A DNA stretch of 64,000 nucleotides from Streptomyces sp. NRRL WC-3742 (lineage in GTDB: Bacteria; Actinomycetota; Actinomycetes; Streptomycetales; Streptomycetaceae). The notes under the pieces were generated by a model. The model made no database searches. It had not been told where the DNA came from and saw only the letters and a program-made list of their open reading frames with translations. Shown here in pieces: positions 57,867-64,000 of this stretch; the stretch's first letter is position 1, and the number at the start of each line of letters is the position of its first letter. The translations under genes and the position numbers were made by a program. The stretch is taken from positions 124,001 to 188,000 of the forward strand of contig NZ_JOCF01000005.1 of NCBI RefSeq assembly GCF_000720635.1, given 5' to 3'.

Positions 57867-60083
57867 ATGGTCGACTTCCACGCACTCAGCACCGCCGACT
57901 TCGCAAGCCTCGACACCGCCGCCAACGCCTGGACCACCGTCGCCCAGAAACTCCGGGCGATGGACGAGGACTGGAAACAGACGGTCACCGCCCGGTTCGA
58001 GGCCGGCAGCGACACCTGGTCGGGCGCCGTCGCCGACCTGGCCCGCCCCAAACTCGCCTTCACCAACCAGCAGTTGACGGCCGCCGCAGGCGAAGCGGAC
58101 GCCTTTGCCAAGGTGTTCAGGGACGCCGCCACCGAATTCCGGGCCGCCCGCGCCAAGTTGGACAAGACCCTCACCGACGCCCACACCACCGGGCTCACCG
58201 TCACCGACACCGGCGCCGTCACCTGGCCGCGCGCCGATGCCGCCACCCGGCACGACGTGGACGGCTACAGCGCCTACCTCCAGGAGTGGCAGCCCAAGGC
58301 CGAAGCCGCCCGCAGGGCCATCGACGCCGCCGTGGCCGAGGCCACCGCCGCCGACGAACGGCTCGCCGCCCTGCTCACCACGGACGCCAAGACCGACGCG
58401 ACCCACACCTTCAACTCCGTCGCCGCCTTCGCGGACGCCGACCGCGCGGCAGCACTCCTGCGCAAGGGCGGGGACATCAGCGACACCGAACTCGCCGAAC
58501 TGACAAGGCTGCTGGATGCCGACTGGCGCGACCCGGCCTTCTCCACCCGGTTCTACCAGGACCTCGGCCCGGACGGCCTCACCTCCGCCCTCTTCGGCAT
58601 GCTCGGAGACCCGAAGAAGCGCCCCGGCGGGCCGAAGGACCCGCGCTGGGCGGCGTACAACTCCCTCCAGGACAGGCTCGGACTCGCCCTGGCCACCGCC
58701 ACCCGCCAGACCAACGAGCCCCACCTGTCGGACGATTGGGCCGCAGCCTTCCGCAAGGCGGGCACGAAGGTGGCGACCCCGTACCCGCCGCCGAACCCCC
58801 AGCTCATGGGCTACCAGCTGCTCGCACCGCTGCTGACCAGCGGCGACTACGACCCGCACTTCATCATCCCGATCGCCGAGCACATCACCCAGCTGGACGC
58901 GGGGCTCAAGGGGAACTGGCCGCTGCTGGACATCGCGGGGATGGCGCCGGGATCGATACCGATCACCGACCAGCCGACGACGGACCTGCTCACCGCGCTC
59001 GCCCACAGCCCGGCCGCGTCCAACGAGTTCTTCACCAGCGCGCACACCGCCTACAACAGCGACGGCACGGTCAACGCCGACCCCAACGCCAAGCACAGGC
59101 CCGCCGACTACCTCGACTACTACGTCCACGAGAAGGACTGGCAGGACATCGCCACCGACCCGGACAACCGGAAGAATCGTGGCGTCCTCGCCCTCGGCAG
59201 CGCGCTCGAGTCGGCGACGAAGGCCGACCCGCTGCACCTGCCGGCCACCGGCCACGACCAGCACGAGGCCGACCTGATGAAGCGGGTCGTCGGCATGTTC
59301 GGCACACAGGGCGGTGACGGCGCTCTCGGCGACATCATGAACAGCGACGGGAAGCTGGCCGCGCTCAAGCCGAGCCTGGCCCGGATGAGCGCCGACTACA
59401 TCGCGGACGTGCAGCGCGCGATGGTCACCGGCAGCACCCTCCCCAACAGCGGCTACCCCGTCGCCTTCGACTCCACGGCGACCAAGAGCCTGCTGGAGGC
59501 CCTCGGCCGCGACCCCGACTCGTACGCCATCGTCGCCAACGCCAACCAGGGGCACACGGCCGCCGTGCTACGGGAGTACATCGCGGGGGCCGACAAGGCG
59601 GATTTGTCATTGGTCACGCACGTCAAGGAGGCCACGTACTACAGCGGGGTGGTGGACGGGCACCTCAGCGAGTCGAGGGTCATCGGCGTGCACGACCAGC
59701 ACATCGCGTCCGACCAGGCGTACAACGACGCGCTGGACCGGAACGGCGGGTACGCGAAGACGGGCTTCGAGAAGGCGCTGGGTCTGGTCCCGCACGGAGA
59801 CAAGCTGACCGCGCCCGCCGACAAGATCTTCGACATGCTGATCGAGTCCAACAAGATCGACACCACCCAGGTGGCCGTGCAGGATGGAAAGGTCATCTTC
59901 AACGGCGCCGGCGACAGCCTCACCAGCGGCGTGCAACAGGCCATCACGGATGCCGCAGGAGACTCCCGCCTCAGCCCGGCGGACATCCAGGCCCTCATCA
60001 CGGAGGGCAAGATCGACGCGGACACCGGCTTCTCGAAGGGCGCGGCGTACAACCTCGTCGTCAACGCGAAGGGCAGTCATTAG
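57867..60083 (+). CDS. Large WXG-like/LXG-type protein (DUF6571-like)
   Basis: The 738-residue protein begins DFHALSTADFASLDTAANAW, then an N-terminal helical hairpin region of about 130 residues with DTWSGAVADLARP, the W-x-G turn of type VII secretion substrates. The middle part has repeated DPHFIIPIAEHITQLDAGLK, LLTALAHSPAASNEFFTSAH and YLDYYVHEKDW-type helices. The C-terminus contains VANANQGHTAAVLREYI and ends FSKGAAYNLVVNAK. The architecture matches streptomycete DUF6571 proteins. A toxin domain is not recognisable. It is followed 10 bp later by a small gene that could encode immunity. Confidence 0.7.
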   Translation: MVDFHALSTADFASLDTAANAWTTVAQKLRAMDEDWKQTVTARFEAGSDTWSGAVADLARPKLAFTNQQLTAAAGEADAFAKVFRDAATEFRAARAKLDKTLTDAHTTGLTVTDTGAVTWPRADAATRHDVDGYSAYLQEWQPKAEAARRAIDAAVAEATAADERLAALLTTDAKTDATHTFNSVAAFADADRAAALLRKGGDISDTELAELTRLLDADWRDPAFSTRFYQDLGPDGLTSALFGMLGDPKKRPGGPKDPRWAAYNSLQDRLGLALATATRQTNEPHLSDDWAAAFRKAGTKVATPYPPPNPQLMGYQLLAPLLTSGDYDPHFIIPIAEHITQLDAGLKGNWPLLDIAGMAPGSIPITDQPTTDLLTALAHSPAASNEFFTSAHTAYNSDGTVNADPNAKHRPADYLDYYVHEKDWQDIATDPDNRKNRGVLALGSALESATKADPLHLPATGHDQHEADLMKRVVGMFGTQGGDGALGDIMNSDGKLAALKPSLARMSADYIADVQRAMVTGSTLPNSGYPVAFDSTATKSLLEALGRDPDSYAIVANANQGHTAAVLREYIAGADKADLSLVTHVKEATYYSGVVDGHLSESRVIGVHDQHIASDQAYNDALDRNGGYAKTGFEKALGLVPHGDKLTAPADKIFDMLIESNKIDTTQVAVQDGKVIFNGAGDSLTSGVQQAITDAAGDSRLSPADIQALITEGKIDADTGFSKGAAYNLVVNAKGSH

Positions 60084-60092
60084 TGAGATCGA

Positions 60093-60482
60093 ATGTCCCG
60101 TAGGCCGAACACCGACCCCGGAATCAGCTCACTGCTGGTCGGCGTCTGCCCGGGACTGCCCAACTGCAGCATCGTCCACACGTACCTTTTCGTGGACGGC
60201 CTCGACGTGATCACGCGCAGCAACGCCTACGCCGTCGGCGCTCCTCCGGGTCTGCTCCTCAGACCCGGAGGGCCGCTGTACCCGCTGGAACAAGCGCGCG
60301 TGGTGGAGCTGGCCGCAGGCGTCGAGGTGCGGATCCGACTCCGGGGCCGGGCGGTCGTCTGGGGCGATCTGATGTACCCGGGCGAGGAGGCCGGGGTGGT
60401 CGAGGAGGTCCGCTTCGACCTGGCCCAGTACCTCACCGAAATCGAGCGGGGCTACCACCGTTGGGGGCGCGGCGCCGAGTGA
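60093..60482 (+). CDS. 129-residue protein following the WXG-like gene
   Basis: A small beta-rich cytoplasmic protein with no signal peptide: SSLLVGVCPGLPNCSIVHTY, PGGPLYPLEQARVVELAAGV, AVVWGDLMYPGE, DLAQYLTEIERGYH. Family not recognised. It starts at ATG 60093, 10 bp after the WXG-like gene, and fits an immunity protein by position and size only. The following 178 bp hold no clear gene. Confidence 0.55.
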   Translation: MSRRPNTDPGISSLLVGVCPGLPNCSIVHTYLFVDGLDVITRSNAYAVGAPPGLLLRPGGPLYPLEQARVVELAAGVEVRIRLRGRAVVWGDLMYPGEEAGVVEEVRFDLAQYLTEIERGYHRWGRGAE

Positions 60483-60660
60483 GGGCCCGTCGCATGGCTC
60501 AGTCCATGGCCGGGCAGTCCCGCTCGGCCGCGTCGATAGTCGGAGGGACGTCACCTCCACCACCTCGACCACCCGCACCGGCCCGGGCCCGAGCACGGGC
60601 CCGGGCGTGAACACCTCCGTGAGCAGCCGGGCATCGATCGCGTGGGACATGCCCGCGAGC

Positions 60661-61107
60661 CTAGGGTTTGGTCAGCCGCAGGTACCACCACGGCCACCTC
60701 GGAGCGTCGAACCAGCCGCCGAAGAGCCGCCGGGCGGCATGCGGGTCCGGCAGCGTACGGCGTTCGAACTCCGCGTCGAGCCTGGAGACGACCCGGTTCA
60801 ACTCCCGCCGCGCGGAGAGCGGTAGAGCGCAGAGCATGGCCTGCACCTCGTCCCGCGCGCCGAGCACGTCGTGGCAGGGGCAGTCGGAGAGAGGCACGTA
60901 GAGCCACCGCCCGGGCTGCCGCAGGAACTGCTCGTACTGGCCGAGCGCCTCGCTCAGGCACCCGGGAGAGAACCGCTGGGCTTCGAGGCGCCGCACGGCG
61001 GCCTGGGCGCTCCGCCTCATGCCTCGGACTTGGCTGAACGGCCGGTCCTGTCGGCCCCGGACCGCCCGCATCTGGGCGCGCACCGCGCCGGGCGACCTAC
61101 GCGGCAT
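60661..61107 (-). CDS. Hypothetical protein with Cys pair (PCHD motif)
   Basis: The 148-residue basic protein from ATG 61107 has helical segments and a conserved-looking C-terminus: YVPLSDCPCHDVLGARDEVQ, ARRELNRVVSRLDAEFERRT, then WFDAPRWPWWYLRL. The even codon use and aromatic motif support a real gene. No family recognised. It may be co-transcribed with the DUF397 genes that precede it at higher coordinates on the same strand. Confidence 0.65.
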   Translation of the reverse strand: MPRRSPGAVRAQMRAVRGRQDRPFSQVRGMRRSAQAAVRRLEAQRFSPGCLSEALGQYEQFLRQPGRWLYVPLSDCPCHDVLGARDEVQAMLCALPLSARRELNRVVSRLDAEFERRTLPDPHAARRLFGGWFDAPRWPWWYLRLTKP

Positions 61108-61191
61108 CGCCCTTTCGGAGAGAGATCATGCGCCCACCCTGGCACGCCCGACCCGGGCCTGTCTCCCCGATTATCGACGATGGACGTAGCG

Positions 61192-61386
61192 TCACAGCCC
61201 CGTCGGGAGATCCCCCTCGCGGACGGCGGAGACGAACGACGCCCAGGCAGCGGCCGGGAAGAGCAGCACCGGCCCCTGCGGGTCCTTCGAGTCACGCACG
61301 GGGACGAGGCCGGGGAACCCGGGGGCCACCTCGATGCAGTTCCCGCCGTTGTCGTGGCTGTAGCTGCTCTTCCGCCAGGTCAACAT
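61192..61386 (-). CDS. DUF397 protein, copy 2 of a tandem pair
   Basis: The 64-residue protein has the full DUF397 signature: TWRKSSYSHDNGGNCIEVAP at the start, PVRDSKDPQGPVLLFP, and WASFVSAVREGDL. DUF397 proteins are partners of XRE-DUF5753 regulators and are thought to inhibit them. It lies 18 bp after the first DUF397 gene and shares nearly identical DNA, including a 44-bp exact match with that gene. ATG 61386. Confidence 0.92.
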   Translation of the reverse strand: MLTWRKSSYSHDNGGNCIEVAPGFPGLVPVRDSKDPQGPVLLFPAAAWASFVSAVREGDLPTGL

Positions 61387-61404
61387 GGTTGCCTCCCAAG
61401 GGTC

Positions 61405-61611
61405 CTACGCCGAAAGCTCGCCCTCACGGACGGCCACAACGAAGGCTTCCCAAGCGGCGGCGGGGAAAACGAGCATCGGCCCCTGCGGGTCCTTGGAATC
61501 ACGTACGGGGACGAGGCCGGGGAACCCGGGGGCCACCTCGATGCAGTTGCCGCCGTTGTCGCCGCTGTAGCTGCTCTTCCGCCAGGCACTCACGGCGAGC
61601 CCGTTGCTCAT
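61405..61611 (-). CDS. DUF397 protein, copy 1 of a tandem pair
   Basis: The 68-residue protein reads SAWRKSSYSGDNGGNCIEVA, PVRDSKDPQGPMLVFP, WEAFVVAVREGELSA, a complete DUF397 domain. ATG 61611 (or 61614) lies inside the 3' end of the XRE gene in a different frame, so the two overlap by 113 bp. It is very similar to the copy at 61192, and the two probably arose by recent duplication or gene conversion. Confidence 0.9.
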   Translation of the reverse strand: MSNGLAVSAWRKSSYSGDNGGNCIEVAPGFPGLVPVRDSKDPQGPMLVFPAAAWEAFVVAVREGELSA

Positions 61612-62446
61612 CATCTCTGAAACCCTCCAGCGCTTCGGCAATCAAACGCAGCGAGTCGACCTCTGACAGGCATCCTGCGCGGAGCTGATCATAACGACGC
61701 TGATGCTTGACCACAGTCTCGGACTTGGCGCTCAGATGCCCACGGTCGAGGCTCTCCGAGTAGACCATGCGCTGCCCGTCCGGCAGCTCCAGCAGCACCA
61801 TATCCAAGTTGATGAGAGTCCGCCGATTCGCAAACGACGCCACATGGATGACGATGTTGGGGTGCCGCGCCGCCTTCAAGAGGAACTCCATTTGAGCTCG
61901 CATCACACGTGGCCCACCAACAACGGTGCGGATGGCACTCTCATCGAGAATGACAAGCAGCAGAGGTCCATCCGGCGCAAGCATGCGCTCCTGCCGAGCG
62001 AGCCGAGCCCGCATCAGCTCCTCGATCTCCTCCTCTTTGCCCGCCGCATCGCCCGACTCGAACATTGCTCGCATGTACTGCCGACACTGCAACGGGCCGT
62101 ACATCATGCCACCCTGGTACACCCGAATCCCTACGGCTATTCCCTCGTTCTCCACAAACTCCTGGAACCAATCCGGGTGCTCGATGTCCGCGTGCCAGTC
62201 CACCCGTTCCCACAGGCGCACCAGCAAGCCTCCCATGCACAACTCTTTGTCGGCCCGCTCCACCATGTCGCGGTCCATCGCCCGCTTCCCACTCTCGTAG
62301 CGAGTGATCAGCGATCGATCGCAGTGCAGTCGCTTTCCCAACTCCTCCTGCTTGAGCCCGCGTTGCTCTCGTGCGAACCTCAGCGCTTCGCCGAACAGCG
62401 CCGCCGGACTGCTGGTCGTACCGTTCTCAAGTCGCCGGTGTGACAT
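61499..62446 (-). CDS. XRE-DUF5753 regulator (WhiJ-like) with extended C-terminus
   Basis: The 315-residue protein has an HTH (QEELGKRLHCDRSLITRYES, about residues 36-55) and a DUF5753 domain: DWFQEFVENEGIAVGIRVYQ, LLVILDESAIRTVVGG, NIVIHVASFANRRTLINLD. Family members end soon after DSLRLIAEALE; here the frame runs on for about 40 Arg-rich residues (QLQRRQRRQLHRGGPRVPRP) through the start of the DUF397 gene. This suggests loss of the original stop codon by mutation. ATG 62446. It is divergent from the ATPase gene at 62607, and the 160-bp gap probably contains both promoters. Confidence 0.88.
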   Translation of the reverse strand: MSHRRLENGTTSSPAALFGEALRFAREQRGLKQEELGKRLHCDRSLITRYESGKRAMDRDMVERADKELCMGGLLVRLWERVDWHADIEHPDWFQEFVENEGIAVGIRVYQGGMMYGPLQCRQYMRAMFESGDAAGKEEEIEELMRARLARQERMLAPDGPLLLVILDESAIRTVVGGPRVMRAQMEFLLKAARHPNIVIHVASFANRRTLINLDMVLLELPDGQRMVYSESLDRGHLSAKSETVVKHQRRYDQLRAGCLSEVDSLRLIAEALEGFRDDEQRARRECLAEEQLQRRQRRQLHRGGPRVPRPRPRT

Positions 62447-62606
62447 GCCGTCTACCTCACGTGCCAGGGGGTCTCACCACGCCAATCTGGCCATCAAGGT
62501 AATCGCGCCGCCCGAGAATTGATACCGGAACGCGATCTTTCGCGTGCACAGCGTGACCAGCGCGCTCCGTTCGTACGCCCCTAATCCGCCCCCGAGGTGC
62601 CTCGCC

Positions 62607-63023
62607 ATGCTCGAAACCTGCTGCCGCCCCCACCCGTTCGCCACCCGCCTCGACTCCTGCATCGAAGCCACCCCCCGCGCCCGGCACCTCCTCCGCGCCT
62701 ACCTCTCCGGCCTCCCCACCGGCCCCCTCTACTTCGACATCGCCGAACTCCTCCTCAACGAGCTGTTCGCCAACGCCGTCCAGCACTCCGACGCCCCCGA
62801 CGACCGCCACATCGAGATCCACTTCGCCCTCACCGGCGATCTCCTCCGCCTCGAGGTCCACGACGCGGGCACCGGCCACCCCACCCTCCGGCCGTCGCAG
62901 CCCGACGACGAGCGCGGGCGCGGGCTGTTCCTGGTCAACGAGCTGGCCGAGCGCTGGGGCTGCTGCCCCCGCACCGGCGGCATCGGCAAGTACGTCTGGG
63001 CCCTCATCGCCCCCACCACCTGA
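62607..63023 (+). CDS. RsbW-like HATPase protein (intact copy)
   Basis: The 138-residue protein has a GHKL ATPase fold: N-box ELLLNELFANAVQHSDAPDD, G1 LLRLEVHDAGTGHP and G2 DERGRGLFLVNELAERWG. It is the size of serine-kinase anti-sigma factors and of the ATPases in WhiJ/DUF397 cassettes. ATG 62607 has GAGG upstream; an upstream ATG 62544 is not needed. It is the intact relative of the frameshifted copy at 30674. It is co-transcribed with the 185-residue gene 16 bp later and divergent from the XRE regulator. Confidence 0.85.
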   Translation: MLETCCRPHPFATRLDSCIEATPRARHLLRAYLSGLPTGPLYFDIAELLLNELFANAVQHSDAPDDRHIEIHFALTGDLLRLEVHDAGTGHPTLRPSQPDDERGRGLFLVNELAERWGCCPRTGGIGKYVWALIAPTT

Positions 63024-63039
63024 ACAGGAACCTCCACCC

Positions 63040-63597
63040 ATGCGACTCGCCCTCACCGCCCGCCATCTCCTCCACACCGGCGCCACCCCCGCCGAGGCGT
63101 ACGCCAGCCTCGCCCGCCGCACCCGCGACCCCCTGCGCGCCGCCCGAGCCGTCTGCGCGGCCCTCACCATCCCCGCCGCCGAAGCCAACCGCCGCCTCGA
63201 CGACTGCTACCACGCCCTCCTCGCCAACCCACGCCCCAACTCCGAACACGACACAGGCGAACTCCTCGAAGCCCTCGGCGTGTTCGACGTCCCCAAACAC
63301 CTCGACGACCGCGAACGAGCCATCGTCGACCTCTTCCACACCGCCATCGACGCCCTCGGCGGCATCCGCGCCGGCCACCACCACGGACTCACCCGCTGGA
63401 TCACCACCGGCAACCTCACCACCGCCTACCTCTCCCTCACCGCCGCCACCCCCCTCCCCCGCACCGGCGACCCCACCCACTACTGGACCACCCTCACCAC
63501 CGCCGGCGAACTCCTCACCACCACCCCCAACCCCGACCCCCGCCTCACCTACGCCCTCATCCAATGCCGCCTCAACGCCACCCGGGCAGCCCGGTGA
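63040..63597 (+). CDS. 185-residue protein paired with an RsbW-like ATPase (copy 2)
   Basis: Same length as, and by eye about three quarters identical to, the protein at 31101: shared RAVCAALTIPAAEA, DTGELLEALGVFDVP, LDDRERAIVDLF, TTGNLTTAYLSLTAA, and PRLTYALIQCRLNATRA. Helical, soluble, no known family. The constant order ATPase then 185-residue protein at both sites makes a functional pair likely, as an ATPase substrate or antagonist. ATG 63040 is preceded by AGGAA. Confidence 0.7.
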   Translation: MRLALTARHLLHTGATPAEAYASLARRTRDPLRAARAVCAALTIPAAEANRRLDDCYHALLANPRPNSEHDTGELLEALGVFDVPKHLDDRERAIVDLFHTAIDALGGIRAGHHHGLTRWITTGNLTTAYLSLTAATPLPRTGDPTHYWTTLTTAGELLTTTPNPDPRLTYALIQCRLNATRAAR

Positions 63598-63605
63598 AAA
63601 ACCAG

Positions 63606-63634
63606 TGGCACATATCCGGACAGACTGCTAGCTT
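63606..63634 (+). promoter_or_regulatory. Possible promoter before the leader frame and hydrolase
   Basis: TGGCAC (63606-63611), 17 nt, TAGCTT (63629-63634). This is a weak vegetative promoter match with correct spacing and lies 8 bp after the preceding stop. Confidence 0.4.
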
Positions 63635-63671
63635 TCCGGTGTCCGTGACGCAGATGTTGGAGGTGAGACCC

Positions 63672-63731
63672 GTGAACGCAGTAACCGCATGGGTGCTCCC
63701 CCATTTCCTCACGGCCGGGCGACAGACGTAG
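63672..63731 (+). CDS. Candidate 19-residue leader peptide upstream of the hydrolase
   Basis: GTG 63672 is preceded by GGAGG with an 8-nt spacer and opens 19 codons (MNAVTAWVLPHFLTAGRQT) ending at TAG 63731, 51 bp before the hydrolase ATG. It contains no run of one amino acid suggesting classical attenuation. Its good ribosome binding site is the only support. Confidence 0.35.
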   Translation: MNAVTAWVLPHFLTAGRQT

Positions 63732-63782
63732 GCATCGCCGGGAGCGCCTCTCCACCGCAGGCATTCCCGAAAGGCAAGACCT

Positions 63783-64000
63783 ATGTCTCCTTCTCTGCTC
63801 TTCACCACCGACTCCACCTCGCCGGGCATCCGCGAGCGTGAGTTCACCGTCGACGGCGTCCCGGGCGTCCTCTGGTCCCCCGCCTCCGAAGACGCGCACC
63901 GGGCGCCCCTGGTCCTGATGGCCCACGGCGGCGGCCGCCACAGGAAGCACCAGTCCATGGCGGGCCGCGCCTCACGCCTCGTCGCGGACCAGGGCTTCCA
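63783..64000 (+). CDS. Alpha/beta hydrolase, N-terminal part (3' end outside window)
   Basis: The frame opens at ATG 63783 (AAAGGCAAG upstream). It encodes FTVDGVPGVLWSPASEDAHR, then LVLMAHGGGRHRKH, the oxyanion-hole HGGG region of dienelactone-hydrolase-type esterases. The nucleophile and the rest of the protein lie beyond the window. Substrate unknown. Confidence 0.85.
   Translation, partial: MSPSLLFTTDSTSPGIREREFTVDGVPGVLWSPASEDAHRAPLVLMAHGGGRHRKHQSMAGRASRLVADQGF

Noticed and set aside
62544-62606. Upstream ATG 62544 as the start of the ATPase gene
   Set aside because: The alignment with the damaged copy begins at ATG 62607, which has its own ribosome binding site.

Overview
The window is very GC-rich, almost gap-free DNA with GTG/TTG starts, 4-nt start/stop overlaps, a leucine tRNA without encoded CCA, and families typical of filamentous actinomycetes: DUF397, XRE-DUF5753 regulators, DUF4232 lipoproteins, ECF41 and ECF42 sigma factors, and BadF-type sugar kinases. 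It comes from a chromosome of the Streptomyces/Kitasatospora group. Genus and species cannot be told from the sequence alone. All functions are read from motifs and gene order; nothing was searched.

Layout. 0-2.4 kb: the end of a mechanosensitive channel, a recombination scar, a Nudix hydrolase, and a 0.9 kb gene-free stretch packed with perfect hairpins. 2.3-9.5 kb: a carbohydrate operon with a ROK repressor, a CUT1 ABC transporter lacking its own ATPase, a GH4 glycosidase and a BadF-type kinase. 9.5-17.5 kb: a lipoprotein, a secreted protein, a two-component system divergent from an ABC-2 exporter, a tyrosine phosphatase and a PucR regulator. 17.7-25.3 kb: an NfeD-like membrane protein with a His-rich loop, a flotillin, and a 1581-residue AAA ATPase, probably one operon. 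25.4-28.7 kb: a MacB/FtsX-type ABC pair.

29-36 kb is an accessory region of lower GC. It holds XRE regulators, a frameshifted ATPase, a DUF6879 gene and a compact RiPP cluster. That cluster has a precursor peptide, an ATP-grasp ligase and a protein-isoaspartate methyltransferase homologue, a layout that predicts an ester- or amide-crosslinked peptide (graspetide) further converted to an aspartimide. 36-41.4 kb: a methyltransferase and Rieske oxygenase converge on a ferredoxin-fused FprA reductase and an AurF-like diiron oxygenase. 41.4-50.6 kb: a GlxA regulator, ECF42 with its YCII/DGPF partner, an Rnl2-like RNA ligase, a second two-component system, and a TetR-amidase pair sharing twin operators. 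50.7-56.4 kb: a cupin, a DUF4232 lipoprotein, a MOSC protein, ECF41, an MFS transporter and an aldo/keto reductase that overlap tail to tail, and tRNA-Leu(CAG). 56.5-60.5 kb: a VanX-like dipeptidase and a WXG/LXG-like pair with a small partner. 61-64 kb: a WhiJ-type cassette (XRE-DUF5753 plus two DUF397 genes) divergent from an intact copy of the ATPase plus 185-residue-protein module whose damaged copy lies at 30.7-31.7 kb. The window ends inside an alpha/beta hydrolase gene.

The most attractive targets are the graspetide cluster (33570-35940), the NfeD/flotillin/AAA operon (17742-25341), the hairpin array (1473-2134) with its dispersed GAAGTCGG palindrome family, and the paired ATPase/185-residue modules.
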